Shown piece after piece: positions 12,640 to 23,570 of a stretch of DNA of 64,000 nt (within the stretch, counting starts at the first letter, position 1; each line of letters begins with the position of its first letter). Origin of the DNA: Parasponia andersonii. Its lineage: Eukaryota > Streptophyta > Magnoliopsida > Rosales > Cannabaceae. The stretch is from positions 1-64,000 of the forward strand of contig JXTB01000473.1 in assembly GCA_002914805.1 (NCBI GenBank), read 5' to 3'. Below the pieces are notes generated by a model. That model saw only the letters and a list, made by a program, of their open reading frames with translations. It was not told the DNA's origin and did not search any database. The translations under genes were made by a program, and so were the position numbers.

Positions 12640-13698
12640 AGAAATGGCCAACTTAAGTCATTGAAGTTCTAGATGCACAGTTTTAGAAGATATGCACTTA
12701 TGTCGTACATATCTTGATATTTCCCAAAATCCGATCTTAGGTATAAACTAAACTAGAGATCATTTTTTATCTAAAATTGAAAATGAATATAATAACAACC
12801 TACTGAAATCTATCACTAAAACTCGAGGCAAAAGATCCTTACAAAGTCGATGACAAACTATCAAAACAGTTGTGCCAAAATTATGGGGATGCGTAAAATA
12901 AATTGAGAATCTCAATCTAAGTGGAGTGTTTAAACAAAATATTGTAAGTATTTATTGTTTTAATTTATATACAAATGTATCTTTCTACTAAGGTTTATTT
13001 AGCAAAATAATTTATTTTTCTTCTTTATGTAGTTAAATCGAGTAAAAGTATTACTAGCACAAGATACAAATTTTAAGAAATGATTCAAATTTGATCCCGT
13101 GTAGCCCATCCTTAAGGAAAGAGAAAAATTTTCTGATAATATTAACAATCAAAGACCAGTCTTTCAAAGGCAAATTGATAACCTTGCATCTTCACAGTCG
13201 GAGTCGTCTCCTATAGAGTCTCTTATATTTGCATATCCTAGTTTTTCTACATTTGATCTTAATACAACTGACGAGAAAATTGACAATAATTCATCTCAAC
13301 AGTGCATTGGTGTAAAGCAAGCCAAAGGTAAGAAGAAAAATGATGCAGATATGTCAAAATTTATTGAAATTATACATCGAGATAATCAGGAACTCCTTGA
13401 AGTTCTAAAAAAAGCAAAACTTATAAGAAAACAAAATTACGAAATTCGAATCTTATGTGCTCAAAACGAGTCCAAAAAATTAACAGTCACTGAATATTGT
13501 GAAGACAATAAAATATTATTTACTAATTTAGACTCTATAAAGGATCCCAACTTACTTGAGCTTATCCAAAATGAGCAGTCAAAAATCATAAAGAAAAAAA
13601 CTCAACAACAAAAAAAAGGATTTCAAAAAACCTCTAATGTTTTTGGGCAATTTTTTACTGATCTTAAAGGTTCCAGTAATAATCTCTCACCATACTAA
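12640..13698 (+). pseudogene. Myb/SANT-like partner protein of PIF/Harbinger, remnant
   Basis: The open C-terminal part (13351-13698) reads as a Lys/Gln-rich helical segment of the kind found at the end of the NAM-associated or 'glutathione S-transferase T3-like' transposon proteins. Upstream, broken frames give KILTKSMTNYQNSCAKI-like and QIENLNPSGV-like segments. A KWFKFDPVWPILKEREKF-like segment at about 13060-13130 is the trihelix/SANT signature 'FKFxxCWxILK' of this family. Several in-frame stops interrupt it. It pairs with the nuclease remnant on the opposite strand. It is not a host GST gene. Confidence 0.7.
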
Positions 13699-13699
13699 A

Positions 13700-16410
13700 T
13701 CATATATTTAGGTTATGTTGTATTTTCTATGTTATATTAGCCACATTGTTTTTCTTTTTTTTTTTTTAACATATGTTATGCTATTTTTTTTTCTTTTTAA
13801 CTCTATGTATTTGTAATTTGGTGTTCTTTGCTTATATGCTTTTATCTACTAAGTTTTGAAAGTTGTGTTCGAGTGTTTGATTATTTTATTAAATTTTAAG
13901 TATTACATACACATTTTTAATTATTTCTAAATATGTAACATTTTTTATCAGCAAGTTGAAACTATTAAATTAATTAATCTTTGTTTCACTTAACTTAAAA
14001 AATTAATTTAAAATTATTTACATTAATTAAAACATTTCAAATGTAAAATAGGTCCAAGGATATTGTGGGAATTACATATTTTAAAGAGGGGTAATTTTGG
14101 AAGTCTGACAACCAAGGACAAAGGGGGGGAAAAAAGTACATCAGCGCCATTTGTACGATACCACGCCATATTTAGCACGGTACTGTATATGCACAGTAAC
14201 CTAGCTCACAAGTATTTGATCTAAGAAGCTATAATCCAAGTACAAGCTCTTTTCCAGGTATCTTAGCTGTAAGGGTTAAATTGCATTCAAAAAATGTAGA
14301 GAAAACAAATGAAAAAGTCTTTCCATTCTTTACAGAAAGGAAAGTAGCAACAGCATTCTCAATCAGTGATTCCAAACACACGTCAAGCTATTTTCCCTCA
14401 TCCCTCATAGCAAGAAACTGTCCGGAATAGACTAAACATCGAAGGAAATGAGAAGCCATGTACAACATCTTTTATCACTCTACTGATCATAAAATATCTA
14501 AAATAAAAATCAACTGCCTGTACAATCATGCATTTGATAGTTATGCAGAACATGCAAAACAAAACAAAACTATAACAACGAAAACACAAGGCTATACAAA
14601 CACAGGAAACAGATAGTGAAAGTAAACAGCAGATTAATCCGACATGGACTTCGGAAAGCAGCCATCTATGCTCCGTGAAATAGAAATTATATAACACGAC
14701 AGAATTTATATTCAAGTTCCTAGATGGCCTTTTGATCAAATATCAAAAGTTGGGACAGAGAAGGCCCCTCAAACTGTTCAGAAATGAGGTCCCTCACGAT
14801 GCCAACAATAGAAACCAAAGGTCGGTCACAAAAGATTCTTCAGTTGTCTAATTTTTGAGTCATCAGCCAGTGTTTTCACCATGCCTAAGTAACAACAGGT
14901 ATGTTTGGTTTCTCTTCTTTTTATTTTTCTCTAGGGGAGGGGGGGAAAAAAGGACCATGGACACAACTTCCCCTCTAAGCTTAAAAAGGCCTTAGATTAT
15001 GCATGAAGACTGAGAACTATGCCTCATCAAACAAAAATCACTGCCATTTCAAATTTGAGCATGATGAAGTTCACCCAATTCAAGCTCTGGCAATGAATTG
15101 ATGATCTTTGTCTATGACAAAGTATGCAAGTCACGCATGATGTCCGAAAATGATTTCTATATTATGCTCTCTCGAAGACTACTACCACTGCAATAGGTTT
15201 CTTCAAGACTCAGTTCGTAAAAAGATGTATGCTTAGAAAACCTCTATACAGAAGTTCAAAGAGACTAGTCTAAATACCTAACCATTCATCCAGTAACAAG
15301 CCTCACCAAACACATATCAACCATAATCTCAAGTCACATCTTGATGAACTCCACTTTGCAATAAATGAAAGAAAGAAAGAAAAAAAATAACACAGGGCCC
15401 TCAAATTTTTATTTGCATAATGGACTACATCATATTTGACAAGGCCTATCACTCCTAATCCTGAAAAAAGCATCAAGATAACATGGGAAGTTCTGAATTC
15501 TGATACCTACTAACTAGCTGCACCACTCATTCCTCAGATAGAAGAGAAGAAATTCAGATACACTTCCAGCAGAAAAGTCCCATGAACACAACAAAATAGC
15601 ATATTTCTCACTTCTTGTCGGTCAGGCAAAAACACACTGGTCCTACCCTTTTCAAAAGAAACATCTGATAATAGATGATAAAAGTTCGTGATTTATATCA
15701 AGAGCAACATAACTACACCATGCGATGCAAATCTGCCACTTCCTCGTCTCTCGAGAAAACCTTCAAGTTTACCCTCCAAAATCCCCCATCTGAATGATTA
15801 AATTAGAGTCTCCTATCTCCGTAAAAAAATTGAAAATCTTAACCTGAAACCTTTTTACTTTCAGTAAGTCGTCAACTTCGTCTTCTTTCAAACCACAAGA
15901 TCAAATATCATCAAGAAATATCATTGATCCAAGCCAACAGTTATAAATATAGCAGGTAATGAAATCTGCATTTCTGCACGACAGCTCATAACTCGAGTCA
16001 TCAAGCTGTTCAAACCTAGGGTAAATGGGGTATCTATGTACCATCTCTGTCACATAAGATGTCAAATATGTCCTTAATCAAGACTCTTAGGACCCGGAAG
16101 ACAACCTAACTAGAAACTCTAGAACTATGGATACTCTACTCTACCCAAAATATATAGAAGAGCAAACCAAGTAGTAGAGGAAAGTAGAAAAAGACAAGGA
16201 CTAAAAGCAAAAAAGAAGAGAAATGATATGGAACTTCAGCTTTCGTTGAAACAGCAAGCCACTAGCCCGTCAGTAATGTGGATCCTGCATTTCCATGCCC
16301 ACCTAAACACAATATATGAGAACCTTTGAAACATTACGAGATTGGTATTCATTATCACAAGATCAAAATCAAAACCGCAAAGGAATTTTTATTACCAAAG
16401 TTTCTTGAGA
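13700..16410. other. Stretch without recognised gene; possible 3' UTR of the RNA-binding protein gene
   Basis: 13700-14150 is AT-rich and may hold the decayed right end of the Harbinger element. From about 14160 to 16410 the composition changes to mixed, less AT-rich sequence immediately downstream of the stop codon of the three-RRM gene. No long or family-like reading frame was found. It could be a long, possibly spliced 3' UTR, or degenerate repeats. Confidence 0.35.
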
Positions 16411-19400
16411 TCAATAGTAGTAGCCACCACCACGTGGGGGATCACCTCCATAGAAAGATGAATAAGGACCTCCAGCATTCTGCAAGTGACTTAAGAAATC
16501 AAATATCATCAACACGTCATTGTAGCATAGTTATCACAAAAGCATTAACTTCTTACATCAGGGCCATAATAATCACAAGGATAGACACTGCTGCCAGCTC
16601 CGTAAGAATCTAAAAGAAAAACACACAAAAGAACAATACGGTGAATTTTTTTTCCCACACACAAGTACCTGAAGTTATTCATGAGCACATGCAGATGCTA
16701 GAGGGAACACCAAATTTAACACCCATACCATTATATCGGCTGCCACGAAAGGAAGCTGCTGGATCAGTATAATCTAATCTTTGGCGAGTTCTACTTGGCT
16801 CCACATAATCAGGATCAGGTTCCTAAATCCAGGAGCATAATTCCAATCGTAAGAAAAGAATGAGAATAATAAGAAAAAAGTATTAAAGTGAAAACGCATA
16901 AGTGACAACCTACCCTCATGTGCAGTGGACGCTTCATGCCGTGCACGTCACCACAAAAATAAGGGTCATCAAAGTGAGTTCCTGTGAAAGGTCTGTCAAA
17001 ATGACCTTCAGGAGAATAAGGTTGCCTCCTAGGAGGGTAGTGCATTCCTCGTTCTCTATTAGGGGCAACATGCCATGGTCTATCGAGGTTACGTCCAGCA
17101 AACCGACCAGCTGAGAAATTATCATTTCTGAAAGAACCTCTCCTTCCCCCTAATTTTGTTTATGTATGTTAAATTGGTAAAATGATCTACTTTTGATATT
17201 TGACCCAGCAAATTGGGCTGAGAGAGAAAAAGACTTACAAAAGAGACTGAAAAAGAAGAAGAAGAGGGGGGGGGAAGAAGAAAGTCCAACAGATAACCTT
17301 GTCCAACATTTTGTCTCCTATGGAAGTCCGGATGTGGGTTATCAAAACCGTATTCACTAGGGAAATGCATTCTACCAATTTGACCACGTCCACCATGATA
17401 AAAACCCCTGTGAAAATTTGCATTGTTAAAGTGATTTCTGCCTCGCCCAACACCCCTTCCTGTAGACACAAGTAAAATGGGACATGACAAGATATTCACA
17501 ACAGACTGCTGTAAATAAGCAAATAAATAAACAAATGAACACACCAAATTTAGAAAAAGTTCCGTCACCACGACCAATTCGAAATCCACCACACATTCCA
17601 CCCTTCACAGCCTGAGTTTTTGGCAAAGGATTTGAGAGTCTTGCTTTCACTTTTATCTAGTATTGGAAACACAAACATAATATACCATCAAAACTAAACC
17701 ATACCAAAGTTCGAAGGTAAATTAGTTCAATAGTTAGAACTCTGCCACTCATATACATGGGCAAAGAGAGATAGTTAAGAAGCAAATTATACTAAAAGAA
17801 AGCAAGAGGAAACTAAATAATAACACAGATAGCATCTATACATATACTACCTTCCACATTCAACAAGAAAGTCAGTTCATATCTAGTTAACATCTCTAAT
17901 AACACAGTATCTCCACCAAAATAGAAAAACAAGAGCAATGAAGTCATACTGTAGACGAATCAGATAAAATCTGGTCCTGATTCTTAGTTTTTTGAATAAG
18001 TCAAATTATTCAAATTAATTCCTATTTATTTTCTGATTCTCTTAGGATTAATATTTTTTCTTTTTCTGGTTTATTTCAAATAAAGGCAGATTTGTTTTCT
18101 GCCGTGATTCTAGGTGTAGTTATTGTGGTGTTGACTTGTTTGTTTTGGCTGTATCTATTTAAGGGTATTACCCCTCACAATAATATTAGAAGATTATCCT
18201 GTCTTGGGTCTGTTTTCACATACCTTCGAGTTTCCGTCGTCCAACTCAGCATTCTTTATACCATCAATGCAAGCAACGGCTGCTTCGTGTGTAGAGAAAT
18301 CAATAAATCCAAAATCTTTTCTCTTGGCCGTTGACATATTTCGGGCCAGACTAACACGTACAATTCCTCCATAGGCTTTGAATTGCTCCTTTACCCGGTC
18401 TTCATCCCAATGAGGTGGAAGCCCATCAACAAATACCGACTTAACCTGGGCCATGACATTTGGATCAGGCTCACGTAAAGGTTCAGCAAAAGCAACTTTT
18501 GCAGTTCTCTCAGGGTGGCCAAATACAACATCGGGTTTTTGAAGCCTCTTGTAGGCAAACATGGCTTCAGCATGACAAGAGAACTCAACAAATGCAAAAC
18601 CTCGACTCAACCCTTCACGTTGAACATCCGCAACAAGAGTAATGTTCTCAACACCTTCAATACCATAATCCTTCAGCTTTTGGTTTATCTGACATGCCAA
18701 GTTGTATAAGAATAAGCAGAAACCTAAAAACTACTTGTTTACTAAACAATCATCCATTAATTAAAACTAAACCATTCATTTATATAGTCACTCACTGCTT
18801 CCTTGGTCCATGTGTTGCAGATATTGCCCAAGAACAATGTGTCATTGTCTTCGCTTGGTGCAGTCCCACATCGCTTTCCATGAATCTGCAATAATTTGAA
18901 AATATTAGCACAAGACCTTTCAAATTTGGAGGAGAACAAGTTGAACAGATGCATACAACTGGATTTTTCATTTCTGACAAAGCTCGCATTGCATGCTCCT
19001 TCTTTGCATATTCAACAAATGCATATCCCTTATTCTTATTAGTAGAAAGATTCTTGTGTAACCTAATTTCAACTATTTCACCGATCTTCTCAAAAACCTT
19101 TCTCACGTCCTCCTCCACAGCATCTCGATCCAACCCACCAACAAATACCTCACGCTCTTTCCGACTCTTGCGCTCCTTCACAATGGCCGACAATTCCCTG
19201 TGTTCCTCTTCCGTTCCCCTGGTTTCTTCAGCAGCATCATCCACATCATCCTCTCGAAGCTCTTCATCTCCATTTTCTCCAAGATCCACTCTTTCTCCAT
19301 ATCCCATTTCCTCATCACAATCAACCTCCTTTACCAGCTCACTACATTCTCTTTGCAACTCCTCTTTGACATTGTCTTCGGCGTTAGAGATCCCAACATC

Positions 19401-20539
19401 AAGCTGCTCCTTATCTCCACCATCCCGTGACTCCTTATGTGCTTCCTTACCAGATGTTTCGGTATTTAATACTACATTGACCTCAGTACTACTAGGCTTT
19501 TGTTGTTCCAAAGTATCCCCAGAATCTTTACTAGGAATTATTACCGGTTCCAACGTGCTTTGTTCGTTCAAAGTAATTTCTCCAGCATTTTCAACAACCA
19601 GTTTGTTGACTTCTTCAGCATGACCTTCCTCCTTTACGGGTTCCTGGGCACTTTCAGCAACGAGTTGACTCGCATCCTCCTCCACTGACTCCACGACCTG
19701 GGCTTCTCCAACTTCAGAGGGTCGACTCGGTTCCTCCACGACCTGAGCTTCTCCAACTTCAGAGGGTTGACTGTGTTCCTCCACGACCTGAGCCTCTCCT
19801 ACTTCGTTCTTAGACTCTTCAACTTTCGCCTCACCGGACTCCCCAATTTCAGATCCCTTTGGGGAAACACCTTTTCCCGAAGTAGGTGTCTTAGTCTTCC
19901 CAGGTGTTTTGTTTGAGGCTGATTTTGTGGCTCTACCGCTTTTCGAGCTCGGTTTCACTTGAACAGCACCAGGCGATTCTTCTTCACACTCCACACCTAC
20001 ACAAATTTCATAAAACAAAAATTATACAAAAATTATACCAATAAATACGGCTCAATCATCAAAATTAAGTAAACTGATTCCAAACTAGAATTGATCAATT
20101 GAAAACCCCAAGAAATATAATGGGATTCACCAGTATTGCAATAAAAATAAAAAAAAATAAATGATAAAAAAAAAAAACACTAAGAAGGTTAACTGGTTCA
20201 ATCATCAAAGCAGAGAAAATTAATTCAAACTAAATTGAACAATTCGAAACCCCATGAATCCAAATTAAATTTGCTACATAATTATTACAAAAACTAAACA
20301 AGCAAATATTTACTGGATGGTTGTTCGGGCTTGGACTCCATAGGCGGTGTGGTTTGGTTTTTCTTGATCTGCTTGGCCCTGGCAGACGCGGCGCGCTTAG
20401 TCTCGGTGGCTTTAGGAGTGGCCAATTCCGAGCCCAACTCTGGATTTGCCGGCGGAGTGGCTTTGGCGGCCGATTTCTTAGCCGGCGGCGTCTTCTTCGC
20501 AGGCGGTGGTCTAGGAGTGTTGGCATTACGAGTTCTCAT
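16411..20539 (-). CDS. hnRNP-type RNA-binding protein with three RRMs, ten exons
   Basis: Nuclear RNA-binding protein of the plant hnRNP Q/LIF2-like group; the closest remembered relative is Arabidopsis At2g44710, not verified. Exons on the minus strand are 20539-20314, 19996-18957, 18885-18796, 18688-18224, 17656-17545, 17459-17298, 17149-16914, 16822-16729, 16609-16557 and 16479-16411. Every junction is GT..AG and the phases close, giving 848 residues. The N-terminus is Ala/Pro/Lys-rich (1-75). A long acidic region follows (about 140-350) with a 15-residue repeat EVGEAQVVEE present three times. RRM1 is at about 359-428 (VFVGGL, GYAFVEY), RRM2 at 436-522 (LFLGNI, RGFAFVEF) and RRM3 at 535-605 (VFVDGL, DFGFIDF). 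The tail is Arg/Gly/Tyr-rich. RNP1 and RNP2 motifs are present in all three RRMs. An in-frame ATG 60 bp upstream (20599) is an alternative start; 20539 is preferred because MRTRNANTPRP begins the basic tail. Confidence 0.9.
19674..19805 (-). repeat. 45-bp in-frame tandem repeat in the RRM gene
   Basis: Three near-identical 45-bp units within exon 2 encode the 15-residue repeat EVGEAQVVEEPSRPS (residues about 140-183 of the predicted protein). Differences among the units are single-base. The array lies in the acidic, presumably disordered region and keeps the reading frame. Confidence 0.85.
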
Positions 20540-20666
20540 GGTTGAGAAAATGGAGGCCGTAACCCTAGCTTCGATCAAACCAGAGAGCTGAGTAACCAAA
20601 ATCGGAAATGCTTCTGTTGACTGATAAAGGTTGTTTTGCCCGCTGACTGGCAGCGTGGTGGCCAGT

Positions 20667-20674
20667 TAAATATA
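20667..20674 (-). promoter_or_regulatory. Candidate TATA box of the three-RRM gene
   Basis: Minus strand reads CTATATTTAA about 130 bp upstream of the preferred start codon at 20539. The position is reasonable for a core promoter. There is no other support. Confidence 0.35.
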
Positions 20675-21077
20675 GAGACAGAGACTAGACTGACCCGGAA
20701 TTTTTCCTGCAATTTTTCGTTTATTCGTAAAACGACAAGTCGTTTGTTGACATGGACTGTCGTATATGATGTATTTTTACTGTCGTATACATGTGGAATT
20801 TATTTATTATCATTTTCACACCTCAATATTTTCAGTTATCCTATGCTTTTGGATGAAAACAAAAGCACTACCAGTCCGGTCGGCCGTGATACGTAAAAGT
20901 GATGAAAGCAGACAAACAGGCTGAGCTGGGGCAAGAAAACTACATCATTCTCGTAAAACGACGTTACCAAACGGCAACTACAGTAAACGACATCGATGAT
21001 ACGGGAAAACGCTTCTATCCGCAATACGACGTCGTCCAACAAATGACAAAATTCATATAACAATATTACCCGATCCA

Positions 21078-23393
21078 TTGAAAGACGGGGACACGTGCAC
21101 AAAATTCTTTTTCATCTCAACCCTTATCAGACGGAGGAAAAACGCCGTTGAATTTATTAAAGGGGAGGATGGTCGAGGGCTTAGCTGATAGAGAATCAAT
21201 TGGATCTGCACTTCTCAATGCCGTATGGATAAACTGGGTTATGCAATGCACAAACACAGTGAGTAATGACCCTTCTCCTTTTAATGGTATCCCACTCGAT
21301 AGTTTTAAACCATCGCGTGGTATTCCTTCGCCAGGGTGACCCCATCTCTCCCTACATTTTCATCCTTTGTACGGAGGTCCTCTCCCGACGGTTGAACCTA
21401 AAAGCCTCCTCCACCAAGGATATCTATGGCATACAAAACTATCCCGCACCTGTCCTGCCATAAATCACATTTTCTTTGCAGATACACATGTTCTTATTTG
21501 GTAGAGCGAGTCAACAGGAAGCGAGAGTTTTTGCATTCAAAATTTCTGTCAATGGTCTGGTGAAACAGTCAGCGTGTCAAAGTCCAGTTGTTTCTTTAGC
21601 AAAAAAAATTTCAATGGGACAAAGGAAAGAGAGTTTGGTGCAAAGGCATGGGCATCCCAAGAACTCTACCTAGGCTTACCACTTTTCCACTCTAACCACA
21701 AGTACCAGGATTTTAACTACATTTTGGTAAAGCTAGAGGAAAGATTAACAGGCTGGAAGGCAAAGGTTCTTTCAAGGGCTGGGCGATTGACTCTGATCAA
21801 TCAGTACCCTATGCAACAAAGTTGATGCCTTAATTAGGAAATTCTGGTAGGGTAGTAATGCCAATGGAAACAGAAGTTTATGCCTCAAATCTTGGGACAT
21901 GAACAGACCCCCTCCTCGGAAAGTCGGGATGGGGTCTTTTATCTAACGCAAATTCTCTGTGCTTGCAGATACTGAAGGCAAAATATTTGACACACTCTAC
22001 CAAAATGTGGAGACTCCTGGACCTGGAAAGGAACTTGTCAAACACAATCTCCCGTAAACAAAGGAGCTTGCAAGCGCATTGGAAATGGGAGAAGCATAAA
22101 CATCTGTACGGATCCATGGGTACCCAATTACCCAAATTTCAAGCCGCCAACATTTGGAGAACCGAAGATGGGATTCATCTTTGTTTCGGATCTGTGCTAC
22201 CCGAGTGGAGGATGGAACCTAACTAAGATAGCTCAGGTCTTTTCAAATAATATCTCTGAACTCATAATCCAGCTCACTCCCCACTCTCCTTTAAGCTCTG
22301 ATTCTTGGTTTTGGCCTATTAACCCCAATGGAAAATTCACCACTAAATCTGCCTATCTTTGTGATTAAAACCATCGTTTCACCAATCCATATTCCCTAAA
22401 TTCCCCCGAATGGAATCGTCTCCGGCGCTCCAAAATCCACACTAGGCACAACCTACTTTGGTGGCAACTCCTCACAAATTCCATCCCTACCCAATCTCAC
22501 CTTGCCACATTCCTTGGCATTGACTTAGACATATGTCCTTTCTGCAACTCGTCACCAGAAACGGCCACCCATATCTTTCTGTTTTGTGACCAAGCTAGAA
22601 GAATCCGGTTCTCTTCTTCATGGAACCTCACCCCTGATCCTTCACATATCTCTTCAATGGCAGATTGACTCAAAACTATCTGGTCAATCAACAAATCCAA
22701 GACATCAGAACCACTTCTTTTCGCCTCAATCACCATTGAAACCATATGGCGAGCATGAAACTCTATCATTCACCAAAACAAAGTTCCATCACCCATTGCC
22801 ATATCAAAATCCATCAACTCTTCATTCTGTGAGTTCAAAGATAGCTTTATCTCAACACTCCCATCCATAGACATGCCTCTTGGCTGGGAACCTCCTCCGC
22901 TGAATTGGACAAAGATCAATTTCGACATATCCCATTCTCCATTGGCGGTTACTGCAGCCTTAGTGGCACGGCCTCCGATCAGCCCGCTTGCCGCTGAAGC
23001 TATGGCAGCCACCCTCGCCATGGATCTGGCTATTTCCATGAATTTAAGTTTCATTGTGTTGGAAGGAGACTCCAAAGTGGCGTTGGAGGATATGCTAAAG
23101 CTGATCTCAATGATTGCCCCTGGGAAATAGCGAACGTCACCGCTAAAATAAGAAATCTATCCAATAGGTTCATGGAAGGAGTTTCCATTTCTATAGTTAG
23201 TAGAACTTGTGTGATGTAATATGGCCCATAATATAGCCAAATGGGCCAGTATCTTCTCTACATTTGGGACTCTTTCCACTAGCTCTATCCCGAATATTAT
23301 CCTTTCTGACTATGTAGAGAGGGTCCCACCCTACCCAGTGTGTTTTGGCCACTCTATTTTGCTTTAATATATCCCCGTCTTTTAAACAAAAAA
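21078..23393 (+). mobile_element. 5'-truncated, internally deleted LINE retrotransposon with target-site duplications
   Basis: Non-LTR retrotransposon of the plant L1 type. Flanking 13-bp direct repeats ATTACCCGATCCA (21065-21077) and ATTACCCGACCCA (23394-23406) differ at one position, and the 3' end is AACAAAAAAA. Reading pieces in order: an FFFISTLIRRRKNAVEF-like pre-RT segment, a jump by deletion to GIPLDSFKPSRGI, then RQGDPISPYIFILCTEVLSR (reverse transcriptase). Next come YLGLPLFHSN and LTGWKAKVLSRAGRLTLI (about 21660-21810), then a zinc-ribbon zf-RVT region (ICPFCNSSPETATHIFLFC, about 22530-22590). Last is an RNase H-like domain (LNWTKINFD, LAAEAMAATLAMDLA, about 22900-23090). Frameshifts and stops occur throughout and the catalytic core (the ADD box) is damaged, so it is inactive. 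The RNase H part also lacks its central segment. Confidence 0.9.
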
Positions 23394-23570
23394 ATTACCC
23401 GACCCACATGTTTAGGGCTGGTTTCAGCGCACGACCCCTGACGAGCGGGCATATTCCGTACCGTTGGAGGACAGCTGAGCTGAAGACGTCGCGGTCTTCT
23501 TCTTCCTCCATTGACGACGGCGTAAAATTACAGAATAGAACCCACGAAACGGTGCGGGTGCGTTTCACTC

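Larger units (their letters stand above)
9677..13700. mobile_element. Decayed PIF/Harbinger DNA transposon, interrupted by a solo LTR
   Basis: PIF/Harbinger elements carry two genes, a DDE nuclease and a Myb/SANT-like DNA-binding partner. Remnants of both are here in head-to-head arrangement: nuclease on the minus strand at about 9870-10740 and Myb-like protein on the plus strand at about 12640-13698. A possible left end begins at 9677 after TTA, the usual 3-bp target, with GGTCATCTCTAACTAGG. This resembles terminal repeats of plant Harbinger elements. I could not find the matching right terminus. The flanks of the solo LTR inside it (about 11080-11180 and 12460-12520) share similar AT-rich sequence with words such as GATTAGGATTTT. 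Both genes carry stops or frameshifts, so the element is non-autonomous. Confidence 0.7.

Noticed and set aside
12640-13698. Host glutathione S-transferase or NAC gene
   Set aside because: Database names such as 'GST T3-like' or 'NAM-associated' for this protein type refer to Harbinger-derived Myb-like proteins, and stops interrupt it here.
14398-14739. 113-codon open frame on the minus strand, Cys/Phe-rich
   Set aside because: Looks like a chance frame in non-coding DNA; low-complexity hydrophobic composition and no known motifs.
18949-19623. 224-codon open frame on the plus strand, Ser-rich
   Set aside because: It is the antisense shadow of exon 2 of the three-RRM gene.
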